This document shows, piece by piece, positions 12,100 through 22,745 of a stretch of 64,000 nucleotides of DNA. The translations under genes were made by a program, and so were the position numbers. This DNA is from Lycorma delicatula (taxonomy: Eukaryota > Arthropoda > Insecta > Hemiptera > Fulgoridae). The stretch's first letter is position 1; the number at the start of each line of letters is the position of its first letter. A model generated the notes under the pieces. It saw only the letters and a list, made by a program, of their open reading frames with translations, made no database searches and was not told the origin of the DNA. The DNA lies in contig NC_134463.1 of NCBI RefSeq assembly GCF_047948215.1, positions 59,331,701 to 59,395,700 of the forward strand. The letters run 5' to 3'.

Positions 12100-14008
12100 T
12101 TAAATTACGGTTTTACCTCATTGGATGGAAAACCACAGTGCATTGTTTACATTCAAGTCCTCTCCGATGAAAGCATGAAGCCATCAAAATTAATTTAATA
12201 CTTGGAAACTAAACTTACGGATTATAAAAGCAATGTAATTTTTCGAAAGAAAATTACGTACTTTGAGAAATCAACGAGCTGCTATTTGTAAATCTAGCCA
12301 TACTGATGAAAATACATTTGAAGCATCTTATATCTTAGCATTAAGAGCAGATAAGAATTCAGAGTAGATAAAGCGTTGGAGTAGGTAATGAGTACCATTG
12401 AGTCCACACAATTACAGAAAACCTCATATTGCCTGCTGCAATCTATGTGGTCAGTATTTTTAATAGGCGTGAAGAAGTAAAAGATTCTACTTTCTAACAA
12501 TACAATATCAAAGCTATTCGATGACATGGTTGCCGATGTTTGCGATTAGATAATTCAGCAAGTGGATTAAAGAGAATTTTATAGTATTCAATTTGACGAA
12601 TCAACAGATGTGGCAAAAGTGTCTCATTTCTTATGTTTTGTGAGATATGAATGCGATAGGGACAGATCAATGAAAGAAAATATGTTGTTTTTCAGATCAA
12701 TAACTAATCATACAACAGGATAATGTGTTTTTGATGATTTTTTATGAAGCTACTAAAAACTGTAACATAGATTGGTATGTATTGATAGTGGATACAAAGG
12801 CGATAACAGGAAAGAACAGGGGATTTCTGAAAAAATTAAAAGACCGTCTTATACAAAAACGGGACACTGCTTCCTTCACAGATATCCTCTTGCCACAAAC
12901 AATATGCCGAAAAATCTCAAACAGATTCTTTGTAAAGCTGTGAAAATGGTTAAAAAATGATAAAAAGTCGACCATTACAGAATAAGCTGTTTGCTAAACT
13001 ATAGGATGAAATGAGCGAAAAGAAAAAAATCTCGTCTTTTCCATACATAAATCAGATGGTTATCCTGGGGGAAAGCGTTAACCCGGTTATTAAGATTACT
13101 AGATGAATTAATAATATTTTTCCAAGATAAACACACACACCATCGTCAGTGTTTTTACAAAATAATGAGTATATATATTACTGTTGGCTTACTTAGCTGA
13201 TGTACTTTGGCATTTAAACGATTTTAATTTGAATTCCAAGGACTTTATGAAAACACTCTATTAATGACAAAGTTCACGCTTTCAATAAAAAGCTTGGTAT
13301 CTGGATTATTCGCCTTAAAGCAAAACTTTTGATGTTTCCATTCAATTCCGATTATATTGAGAAAAATTTAGATGAAGAATATACTATTAACACAGTTTGG
13401 ATAGTATGAAGATTTATTTATTATTAATTCAGTTGGCCGAGTATATTCCGAAATATAAAAATTATTTCTTAAAGAGATTGTACTGAATCTGTTTAATGAA
13501 AACGTTAATTCATCTGCTAAGTTACCAGTTGAGATTTACAACCAGCTCATCAAAATATCTTCCGATAAAGGTTACAACTGCAATTAGCATCTGAGGATTT
13601 AGATACGTTCTGGCTTGCTTGTCGAAGTGAATATGGAAATTTAGTTAAAGAAACATTGAAAATATTAATTCCTTTCGCCACGTCTTACCTCTATGAATAG
13701 AGTTTTTCGTCTATGGTTGCACTAAAAACTAAGAAAAGATATCGTTTTTTATCGTTTGAAAATAATTTACTTTTTATATTTTTAACGTAGATCCACCATA
13801 TGGAAAAATGTTTAATGAAAAAAAAACGCAACCATCTAATTAATTTATTTTCTTAACATGTGTACTTATAAATTTAAGTAAAATGTTTATAATAAATGAA
13901 TCTTTTCTCTCATAAAATGATTTCATTATTGTTTAGGTGTAATGTTGTAGACTAATTTCGCGACCCCGTTTTCATATCACTGCGACTCCCAGGTTGAGAT
14001 ACGCTGCC
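12100..14008 (+). mobile_element. Decayed hAT element, 3' end visible
   Basis: A hAT transposase relic (separate entry) is followed at 13,958-14,008 by GCGACCCCGTTTTCATATCA and a GGTTGAGATACGCTG-like end. That is the usual terminal sequence of hAT elements with CAGTGTTTCTCAACC-type inverted repeats. I did not find the matching left inverted repeat, so the 5' boundary is set only by the start of protein similarity. Confidence 0.7.
12120..13745 (+). pseudogene. hAT transposase relic (ZBED5/SCAND3-like lineage)
   Basis: Scattered frames align in order with the long hAT proteins often annotated as ZBED5, FAM200 or SCAND3-like. A BED-finger-side piece (PQCIVYIQVLSDESMKPSKLI near 12,135, then TDENTFEASYILALRADK near 12,300) is followed by QFDESTDVA at about 12,589-12,615, the segment with the first catalytic Asp. 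Then come GHCFLHRYPLATNNM near 12,866, a KISSFPYINQMVILG part near 13,030 and, at about 13,600-13,730, FWLACRSEYG, FATSYLYE and KTKKRYR, the C-terminal dimerisation region. Many stops and frameshifts separate them. The longest intact piece is 12,772-12,960. It is dead. Confidence 0.8.
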
Positions 14009-14789
14009 TTATTGTATCGTTTTATTACTAATTTAATGTACATCGATTGAAATGAACAGGTTATTCTTTTTTCAATTTAATTTATAGTCGTAGATAATCG
14101 TCAATAAATGCATTTTTTAATAGAAAATATTTTTAATAATGAACTGAAATTTTTTATTTAAGTTTATTTAATAATCTTTTTTATAAAATAATCTACCTTG
14201 AAATTTCATGTTGGTATAAAAGAAAGTCTTAATTATTTTTTATTTTATTATCATTTAATGTTGCAAAGGTTTATTCATTTTTAATAGATATAAAGTAATT
14301 AAATATGTTCGTATTTATAAATTATACTACTTTTCATAAATTATTTTCTACGCATATTTATTTTTATTTATTTTAGTATCGCTTTCTCTTAATAACATTG
14401 TAGTAATTGTTAATTATAAATTTATAAGGAAGTTCTGCATTTACTTGTTGCATATGAAAATTATTTCCCATTTTTTTCTTTCATTTAATGTTGCGGTACA
14501 TTTCGGTTATTTCTCATATTCAAATATTTAATTTGTTTATAGTTACTACTTTAATCGAGCAAAAGCTAGCGAATATAATTATTATTCTGTTACCAGACGT
14601 AATTATACTATTATGAAATATTGTTCATTTTCATTCATACTTAATAACTTTAGAGATATTTTTATCTCTAAGACTACTGACTTTTATCATCATCTAATTT
14701 ACTTCCTTACTAAAATTATTTTTCTCAACATTTCTGTTTATAATTAAAGTAGAATGTCAAGGTATCTAATAAAAAAGGAAAGAACTTTA
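14009..14789. other. AT-rich non-coding stretch
   Basis: Nothing supported is seen. The stretch is very T-rich and has no open frame of note. Confidence 0.45.
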
Positions 14790-15885
14790 GAAGTTCTGTA
14801 AGCGAAAGTAAAGAAAAAGGTTCTGGAGACAGGATCTGGATACACTTCGTTTTCGAGTTAAGCTTGTATAAAATTTCACCCTGATTTCTGATCCAAAGGT
14901 AAAATAAATCCGTATTGATGAAATTCTTGGAATTTAAATTTAATATTAAATTTTATTATTTCATATGGTTTTTGACGTAAATAATTAAATTCCATTTACA
15001 GGTCCTAGAACTGTGCCCCTAGAAAATATTTGTAAAAATACGAAAAGTGGTATCTTAAATAATAATTTTTAGGGTTTATGTTCAATAACTTGTTAATTCC
15101 TAGTAAATAAAATTTCTAGAGAATTTAAATTTGAGAAAATTTGTGTAAGTAATATCAATTAAACATAAAAAAGAATTTAAGAAATTTGGCTTTTATTGAA
15201 AATGAAATAGACCGGAACGTGGTAAAAATTTTTTAATTTTAAATCGAAATAAGAATCATTTCAATATTGGAAAATATCTAGGAAAAAAATCAGTCGTTAA
15301 ATATAAATAAAAACATATTACTAAATTACTATTATAAAATATTTTTCAAAATGTTCTTTTTCCGCTGATTACAGAAATATTCCGTTCGATTTAAGATTCC
15401 TTTGATGGTTTGTCTTAATGTATCAAGATCGTTTCGAAAAATTTCAAATTCGTTGAAAATTCTTTTTTCTGCTTTTTTTTGTTAGATATTATAGAAATCA
15501 TATTTCAAAATTTTCCGTAATTATAAACCTAAAAAACTATGTATTGTGAAACAATTTTTTTATGATTTACAAGTTTCTAAAAACTTACAAAAGATGCAAT
15601 AAGTTACTAAAACTTACTGCATGGGTGAGCAGAATTTGGGATCTAATTTATTCAATTTTTAGGTCAAAAACAGTATGAAACGATCAAATTTAGCTCTTAA
15701 TTTAAGTTTCAAGAATTCCATCCAGTACGGTTTCATTTTATCTTTGGGGTAGAAATTAGGACGAAACTTTTCGCAAGCTATATAATTTGAAAACAAAGCA
15801 TTTCTGGAGCCACTTTTATGTGAACATTTTTGTTTATTTTCACTTGTAGAACATGTACTGAAATTCTTTCTGTTTTTTTTTTATT
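14790..15885. mobile_element. Family B element, long inverted repeats
   Basis: The left arm (about 14,800-15,060) and the right arm (about 15,640-15,880) are inverted copies of the same ~250-base family B sequence. The left arm reads CGTTTTCGAGTTAAGCTTG, TTTCACCCTGATTTCTGATC, TTCTTGGAATTTAAATT. The reverse complement of the right arm reads ATAGCTTGCGAAAAGTTTCG, TCCTAATTTCTACC, TTCTTGAAACTTAAATT. The right arm ends in the outer words TTTATTTTCACTTGTAGAAC. This suggests a non-autonomous DNA element with long terminal inverted repeats around an AT-rich spacer. No coding region is seen. Confidence 0.65.
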
Positions 15886-16143
15886 TTCGCGAAATACTGT
15901 ATTATATGTATTAATTAATGAAACGTACTTGATTAATATGAATGGACAAATTTTTTAGCTTATGAAATAATCAGAAAAGAATGGGAAGTAGTGGTAGTAC
16001 ATCCGATTATTCACTCTCTTTCTCTTCCCTGGCAGAAATTACTAGGATCAACTTTTTTTTTTAATTCACTAAATAAACTGAAGATTTTGCTCAGGAATAT
16101 GGTATAAATATTTATGTTACGTGAAAAATAGTCATTCTATCCG

Positions 16144-16208
16144 AGGTTAAAACCCCTGATCCTTCTGATAGAATGGTGGAGATTCTACCGCTCTGCCACG
16201 GAAATCCG
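16144..16208 (-). repeat. SINE family D tRNA-like head (antisense)
   Basis: On the minus strand this reads GATTTCCGTGGCAGAGCGGT, GAATCTCCACC, then GGATCAGGGGTTTTAACCTC. That is a family D-type head with a B-box-like GGTTTTAAC. It is truncated and has no tail. Confidence 0.5.
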
Positions 16209-17024
16209 TTATGATTATAGTGAGTTGCATTAAAAACATTACTATTAAACAGTTGGTTGTACTAGTTTTGTTTATTTTCAATGTATCGATTCTTTATTCT
16301 TTGAGAATTTGAAAATTTGTACAATTATTTATTATATAAAGTGGATACAAAACTGATTTTTTTGTTTTTTTATAATTTATAATATTGACGTCGATATCTT
16401 CGAATCGTGCAATTTTTTACGTCATGCTATAGATTGGTAGGTTTATCTCATTAGTGAGTCCTTTTGATCATTTATTAGGTGAATCAATAAATATATATTT
16501 TGATATGCAGAAAAGAATTTATTATTATTACAATTTTGATCGATGAAGTATTACCAACTGAAATATGACAATCCATTTAATGATATTTTACTCAGTATGG
16601 GTGGTTAGAGTAGCCGTTGTTATTGTCCGATGTAATTTGGCCAATATGAAATGATTGTGTTTAAAAGGGAATTTAAAAAAGTCAATTCTTGAGCGATTTG
16701 TCCGATCTATTTATTTTAATCTTAGCAGTATTTCCTCCACATTTTTAAAAACATGTTAATTAAATGTTTTTTTTTTTTTTTGTTAACTGTGTATTTACTT
16801 CACAAATATTATAATTAATGAATTAGGGATGCGTTTAATTTCAATCGTGGTTTACCATACGATCGATTCTATAAATTGTTAATTTCTGCATGGTGCGGTA
16901 CGTGGTTAGTTTATCGTTTTGTAGTACGGATGTTGAACAGAATAAGGTAACCCACAACCGACCCACCTCCTTTTAGGTAAATGTATGCATCAGTTATTTT
17001 AATTCTTACATTTATCTGTAGACT
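16209..17024. other. AT-rich non-coding stretch
   Basis: No gene or repeat recognised. Confidence 0.4.
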
Positions 17025-17032
17025 TTAGGTTC

Positions 17033-17928
17033 TAGTGGCGGCTCGTAGCAAAAATTAGTGGGTGTGCTGTCCCAGAAAGTTGTTTTTGGGCTTTTCAAGA
17101 TTATGGTAAAAGTTTTCTGCAAAATAAAAGAATCGAAAAAATGAATCAAATAAAATAGCTGGAAACAAGATAATAATTTAATTCTACACTTTATCGCATT
17201 CAAGAATATGGTACAGTCTTTTTAACCACGTTGTGCTTAAAACCCGTATTCGACTTAACCGAATAAATAATAAATGTCAATACAGATAATAATTTTTAGT
17301 ATTACCAGAATAACTTAATAAAATGTCCGCTTAAAAACACTATAGTCCAGTGGTGCTTAATTTAAATATCTACGTACCCAGAAACAAATATATAATTAGT
17401 TTTTACTAATTATTTTCTCTTTCGCACTTCCAGCGAGTTTTTGAAGAGATTTGGCAAGCAAAGAGTCCTTGCTTTACGCCATCTTCTGATCACTTCTGAA
17501 AAAAACAGCTAAACTACATTCATATTCCTTCCATCGATTATACTAGAAAATGGAACGGAACGATCCATACACACACGGAGTAAAAAAAAACTACCTTCCA
17601 CCAACACGCCAGGGTCGGCACTGCAGGAGCGACTGTGTTCTCTCTCTTCCTCGCAGCCTGGCGTGCAGATTCCTATGTGCGCGTGCGCATAACAACCAAA
17701 CACCAAGCCGCTGGAACTGTGAAGCGCACAGTTCCATGCAAAGATTTCTGTACCTTTTTCATAAAATGGGGGATGGCTACTGACATTAAGCTTATGGATC
17801 ATATATTGTACAAGTATAAAGAAAGAATTAAAGAAAAAAACGACTCATTATATTTAATGTTATCGATAATATAAAATGAAAATAGGGGGTGATCCAGTTC
17901 CACAGTGCCCATACGCTAGCCTCCACTG
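17033..17928. mobile_element. Non-autonomous hAT-like element
   Basis: The left end TAGTGGCGGCTCGTA and the reverse complement of the right end (CAGTGGAGGCTAGCGTA) form imperfect terminal inverted repeats of the CAGTGGCGGCTCGT type, known from hAT elements. The flanking 8-mers are TTAGGTTC (17,025-17,032) and TTAGGTAA (17,929-17,936), matching at 6 of 8. The interior has a CpG-rich core at about 17,550-17,760 with the inverted pair GGAACTGTG and CACAGTTCC around 17,710. Small overlapping open frames on both strands of the core show no transposase motif. Confidence 0.65.
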
Positions 17929-18074
17929 TTAGGTAATTGAATTAAAAAGTTTTTAAATAAAAAAATTATTACAAAAGTATGTTTTTATCTCGTAATAGGC
18001 CATTATCGATTTTATTTTAAGTTTATATCGATGTATAAAGAAAGCTATTTATATAAATAGTTTGAAGAAACGAT

Positions 18075-18242
18075 CTTTTTCTCTTTAGCCTCCGGAAATC
18101 AGGTATTACTTCAGAGGATGAATGAGAAAGATATGTATGAATGTAACTTAAGTGTAGTGTTGTACAGTCTCAAGTCGACCATTCGTGAGATGTGTGGTTA
18201 ATTGAAACCCAGTCACCAAAGAATATTGGTATCCACGTTCTA
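18075..18242 (-). repeat. SINE family C, left part (interrupted by mariner)
   Basis: Antisense family C: TTTAGCCTCCGGAAATC, GGTATTACTTCAGAGGATGA, GTACAGTCTCAAGTCGACCA, GTGGTTAATTGAAACCCAG, AAAGAATATTGGTATCCACG. It stops at the TA target at 18,241 and resumes at 19,460. Confidence 0.8.
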
Positions 18243-19459
18243 TGAGGGATATCTCTAAAGTAACGACCGCTGGGAAATTTCTCTCCTTAAGGTTGGCGAA
18301 CCTGTGTCGCCGGTGACCACGCTTGTAATTTACACACTGCATTGTTGTCTGTAGGATATCGCGTTGTAGTATCTTTGATTGTGTGTGAGTTGTTACGTTA
18401 TAAAATAATTAGGAAAATCGATGTTGCCGCCGACTTTGAATACGTGGAGTCGTAAGTTTTTAAACCATCAAAACGTTTAGCCGGCTGAAATTCATAGGCA
18501 GTCGGTTGCTTTTACGGTGATAATGTAATGAATGAAAGAAACGTCTGAAAATGGTGTGAAAGGTTTAGAAATAACAAAATTAATGTGCACAATGAAGAAC
18601 GTTCGGAGAGGCCCTCGATAATCACCGAAGACTTGTTGAAACGCGTCGATGATGAAATCAGAAGAGATCGTTGCTCAACGATTTCTGGCCCCCCTTTTTT
18701 TTATGTTTCAAGAGCCGTTATCGGTCGCATTTTTCATGAACATTTAGGCTTCGGAAAGGTTTGTGCAAGTTGGGTGCCGCACGTCTTAACGGAACTTCAC
18801 AAAAAAATCCGAATGGGATCTGCTTTGGAATTTTTGATATGCTACACAGAAAAAGGTGACGAGTTCCTTAATTCAGTCGTTACTGGCGATGAAACATGGA
18901 TTTCACGCCAAAGAGAAAACGGCAGTCAAATGAATGACATCATCGTCAATTACCAACTAGACTGACAAAGGTCGAGCCACAGCCATTTGAATGCAAACTG
19001 ATGGCCACAGTCTTTTGGGATCGGTTTGGCATACTGCTGACCGACTGCGTCGTCCTGCTGCACGATAATGCACGTACACATGTTGCGGTTCGACACGTGA
19101 TTTACTGAGAACATTTGGATAGAAAATTTACGATCACCCACCATATAGTCCGGACTTTTAGCTCCTTGTAATTATCATTTGTTTGGGAAATTGAAAGAAT
19201 TTTTGAGTGGTGAGTAATTCGCGGGTGACGATGAAGTTAAAAATGCTTTTAATTAGTGGCTGAATGGACTAACGGCTGAAGAATACGACGAGGGTGTATT
19301 GAAGCTGGTGTATCCCTACGATAAATGTCTTAATTTATGTGGAAATTATGTAAAGTAGTATAAGGTATGTAGTTTAAGAAAAATAAACAATATTTATAAA
19401 GTTTTCAGAATAAACTTTTTACAATGAAAGGGTCTTTACTTTAGAGATGTAACCTCTCG
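18243..19459 (+). mobile_element. Mariner element inserted at TA in a SINE
   Basis: It is flanked by TA at 18,241-18,242 and 19,460-19,461. The left end begins TGAGGGATATCTCTAAAGTA, and the reverse complement of the right end begins CGAGAGGTTACATCTCTAAA then GTAA, giving imperfect inverted repeats. The 1,217-bp length is normal for mariner. The flanking sequence rejoins into continuous SINE family C, which fixes both boundaries. Confidence 0.9.
18543..19345 (+). pseudogene. Mariner transposase relic (D34D) with internal deletion
   Basis: The frame carrying KWCERFRNNKINVHNEE starts after a stop near 18,550. It stays open through SERPSIITEDLLKRVDDEI (linker after the helix-turn-helix) to GDETWISRQ near 18,890, the first catalytic Asp. 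After a frame change MATVFWDRFG near 19,000 jumps directly to VLLHDNARTHVAVRH near 19,050 (second Asp), so about 25-35 residues between them are deleted. HHPPYSPDLAPCNYHLFGKL, in a shifted frame around 19,130-19,185, supplies the third Asp 34 residues on. It ends with LTAEEYDEGVLKLV. Frameshifts and the deletion make it inactive. Confidence 0.85.
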
Positions 19460-19500
19460 TAGTATTCAAATCCATATAAAAGTAACTACTGCCTTTACAG
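19460..19500 (-). repeat. SINE family C, right part after mariner
   Basis: TAGTATTCAAATCCATATAA continues the SINE interrupted at 18,242 (compare the reverse complement of 29,955-29,985). Confidence 0.75.
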
Positions 19501-19811
19501 TTTGAAGACACTGGAAAATATTAATAGAAGTAATTGAGAAAATAATGACTAACTGTTGTTTTATTAATAGTGATGTACTTTAAGTCTTCTGTGAGTCTCA
19601 AGACCACTATCGGTGACTAAAAAATATTAAAATAGATTGTAGTCTATAAAACGAGAATGTAAAGATTTTTTGTTTGTAATAAACCTAAACCTTGTAAAAA
19701 TTTAAAAATATTTATTTAATGTTTAAAAAAAATTATTTTCTTTACATATCTACAAAGAAACCGTTTAAATTTAACCATTAATCAGTCATGTAGTTTTTTT
19801 ATTTATCATTA

Positions 19812-20149
19812 TAGAAATCTTTCGTTAGTTTTTTCACCTTCATCAGCTCTTTTGATCTCATAGCTTTTAAAATTACCATCGCGTAAAAATACTTTTAGTT
19901 TTGGAAACAAATAGGAGTCACTTGTGGGGGTGGTTGGACAAATCAAGTTAAATAATAACGAGTTCCCAAAAATATATTTGAAACAGCGCTTGCAACTTAT
20001 ATTGTGAATTAAAACAGTGTCATTTGATAATATTCATTTTATTTGTTTTATATAACGTGACAGTGCTGGTTAAATGTTTTACAATCAGTGAATTTTTTGT
20101 TGTGTTACTCGGCCTAAAATCAACGAACAGGACGCTTTTTCGGTACCAG
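19812..20149 (-). pseudogene. Second mariner transposase fragment
   Basis: On the minus strand WYRKSVLFVDFRPSNTTKNS (from 20,148) matches the WDRKGVLLVDFMPRGTTIN block of mariner transposases. Further along, PTTPTSDSYLFPKLKVFLRD, then NFKSYEIKRADEG, matches the SPDLAPSDYHLFPKLKEFL block that holds the third catalytic Asp. The HDNA block between them is gone. It lies only about 350 bp from the mariner at 18.24-19.46 kb but on the opposite strand and with different sequence, so it is a separate insertion. Confidence 0.7.
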
Positions 20150-20249
20150 GAAACCGCTTCCCGTTATTCTTCTTCTTCTCAGTTTATGCTTTGAAAAGTT
20201 TCTAAACGATTCCATACATTCGATCGGTGTTGAATTTAATAGTTTTATT

Positions 20250-20300
20250 ATATTCAATATATCTGAATATATATATATATCAGATATATATATCTGAATA
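20250..20300. repeat. AT-rich palindrome
   Basis: ATATCTGAATATATATATAT followed by ATCAGATATATATATCTGAA forms a nearly perfect inverted repeat made of CAGATAT/ATATCTG units. It could extrude as a cruciform. Nothing else is associated with it. Confidence 0.6.
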
Positions 20301-20460
20301 GATTATTATAGGAGTATAACGTTTATTCCCCTCTCCTGTATATCAAGTATGAAAATATTAAAACTACTCCAGACACATTTTTTTTAAATCTCAGATAGTT
20401 GTTCAGGAACCCATCCGGTACAAAAGTGTTTTTTTTTTTGTTCAAAGCAATTTTTTTATG

Positions 20461-20608
20461 GTTAATTCATCATATAAGCTTCAAAGCTTATGCATGAGAA
20501 TATGAAATGAAATTTTTGTAGTGTATAAAAATGCCATGCCTGACTCGGATTCGAACATGGGAACTCCGAATGAAAGACCGAGCTGCTACCACTCTCCCAC
20601 GGAGATCG
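20461..20608 (-). repeat. SINE family D, full head and tail (antisense)
   Basis: The minus strand reads GATCTCCGTGGGAGAGTGGT, AGCAGCTCGGTC, then GGAGTTCCCATGTTCGAATC (with a B-box-like TGTTCGAATCC) and AGGCATGGCATTTTTATACA, ending in the ATAAGCTTTGAAGCTTATA tail. It has the same head-tail structure as 2.36 and 29.24 kb. Confidence 0.7.
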
Positions 20609-21289
20609 GTGATTTCATGTAAGAGTGATCATGAAATTTAGTTTTGTGCGAATATATATATTTTATCTTTTAGTTATTGCTTTTCCTTTATTACGATTTT
20701 ATTTTTATTTTTTTATGAAATATTTTGATTTCGGTGATCTTCGTAGTAAACACCATATTAATATTTATCTTATATTATATTTAATCAATTATGTTTCTAA
20801 TTAATTTTTCTTTTAAAAAAATCTTACCTGATAAAGAAGCAGAATACTTTGATAAAACACTGAATGGAGATTATTTTTTTAAAAACTGGCCGTAAAAATA
20901 TAATAAATAAAATAAAAAATTAAAATTTATATCTTCCTTTTAGGATGTAAATAATTATATTATTTCAAACGAAAAAGATATAATATTGAAAAATATAAAA
21001 TCAACAAAAAACATTTTTGTGATCGGCAAAAATATCTTTTGGATGTATTTATTTATTTTTTTATCTCATATTTATAACAAAATATTTTATTTCAAAATTA
21101 ATGAGTTTTTCAGTTTAAATAAATGCGGTTAATTAATTATTTGTTCGTATTTTTTTATTTTTCTTTTTAAGATTGCATCGTTTATTATTAGCCGTTGGTT
21201 TATCAATTAATTAACAGTACTTCATTAGTTATAATCAGGGTCGATCTATTTGCTATATTTGCAATGATTTATGGGTAAAAATCAGTAGT
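20609..21289. other. AT-rich non-coding stretch
   Basis: No gene or repeat recognised. Confidence 0.45.
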
Positions 21290-21680
21290 ACTTACATTGT
21301 GCACAACGTCTGTCGTTCTGTCCGTCGCTGCAAATAGCGTTATTGGGTGATGCGGTAGGTATATACCTTTATTTAGTATTGTACATAACTTATATATATA
21401 TATAGAGCATAGTGGCGATACTGAACGGTACAATTACAAACCGACTGAGACCGTGTGCTATCGCACTGCCGAGGTGAAGTATGTCAGGAGGGTTGGACGG
21501 TTTTGTAGACGAGAAGGGTTCTGTGATAGTGGGAGTGCGGTAGGGTTACTAGATCGATGGGATAGCGACGGCGCGGGGATGCCGGGCACGCGTCGGGTTC
21601 AGGCGACGCCAGTGCTACGTCAGCGACGGTCGTGGTATGACATGTACTCGATATAACTTCGACTAATTTCTCACCTATAA
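21290..21680 (+). other. CpG-rich island, possible promoter or non-coding first exon
   Basis: GC and CpG rise sharply, especially at 21,410-21,640 (CGACGGCGCGG, GCACGCGTCGGG, CGACGGTCG), against very AT-rich flanks. A TATATATATATA tract lies at about 21,391-21,402, just upstream of the rise. The open frame 21,453-21,656 codes for 67 Arg/Gly-rich residues with no motif. Unmethylated promoters in insects can look like this. An old GC-rich repeat is equally possible. Strand is inferred from the TA-rich tract only. Confidence 0.35.
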
Positions 21681-22452
21681 TTTGTATCGGTTAGTTATTA
21701 GTACTATTCGCACATTATTTTTATTATATATTCGTATAATTAATTTTGCTTATTTACAGGTAATTATTTTAAAATAATTATATTTTTAATTTTATTGAAA
21801 AATTTTTTTTTTTTAAGCTTAAATATTTTATTTATATAAATTAATATTAATAAAAATAGCAAGTGTTTAAATATTAATATAATTGTTATGTTTTATGTAT
21901 ATTTTTTTCTTTTTTTTTAATGTAATTAATATTATTAATTCAAACATATATTAATTAAAAATTATGTCGGAATTTATTTGTAGTTGTTTATTTTTAATAT
22001 TATTTTTCTATATAATTGTTTTATTATCGGCCATTAAATTTTTTTATGGTTCTACTAGAGGGCCAAGGTCAATCTGTTTAACAGGTTTACCGGCATAATT
22101 TTCTGTTTTATTGTATCAAAATACTTTGAAAAATTCGATTATAAATGGATCATATTTTATTTAATGAGTTTTTGTATAATAAAAAATATATTTTATTAAA
22201 AAGTAACTCCAATTTTTTTTTAATATATGTTTAGAAGTGAAAATTATATTTTTTAATGAATAATGAAAAAAAAACTATTTACATATATAATATATAATGA
22301 AATCATTTTGTATTATTGAAATCTGGGTAATAAAATTAATAATATAAAACAGTAAAGTTTTTAATGATTAAGTAATTACTATTTAATAATAAATAAAACT
22401 TAAGTATAAATTAATGTAATGTTACCAGAACATTTAAGAATCGATGTTTACC
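21681..22452. other. Very AT-rich non-coding stretch
   Basis: Long A and T runs with no CpG clusters. Nothing is supported. Confidence 0.45.
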
Positions 22453-22745
22453 GACCGGGTTGGTCTAGTGGTAAACTCGTCGTCTTAAATCAGCTGATTT
22501 CGAAGTCGAAGTTTTCAGATTTAAATCCTAATAAAAATAGTTATTTTTAATCGGATTGGAAAAATAGATCGTGGATACCGGTGTTCTTTGCTGAGTGGGT
22601 TTTTCAATTAACCGCACGTCTCAGGAGTAGTTGTCCTGAGTTTGTTCAAGACTACAAATTTATCGGTGCAGTTACATTAAACTGGTAAGTCGCTAACCAC
22701 TATAATTGTTGATGCGACTATAAATAAAAGTATTAAAAAAAAATT
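22453..22745 (+). repeat. SINE family C, copy with alternative tail
   Basis: The tRNA-like head GACCGGGTTGGTCTAGTGGT contains an A-box-like TGGTCTAGTGG, followed by a degenerate B box (AGATTTAAATCC). The body is AGATCGTGGATACCGGTGTT, CAATTAACCGCACGTCTCAG, AGACTACAAATTTATCGG. The tail ATTGTTGATGCGACTATAAA then poly(A) differs from the GGAGGCTAAA tail at 30.1 kb, so there are at least two subfamilies. Confidence 0.75.

Noticed and set aside
17509..17874. Overlapping open frames of 77-97 residues on both strands
   Set aside because: They lie in the CpG-rich core of a non-autonomous hAT-like element, overlap each other and show no motif; stops are simply rarer in GC-rich DNA.
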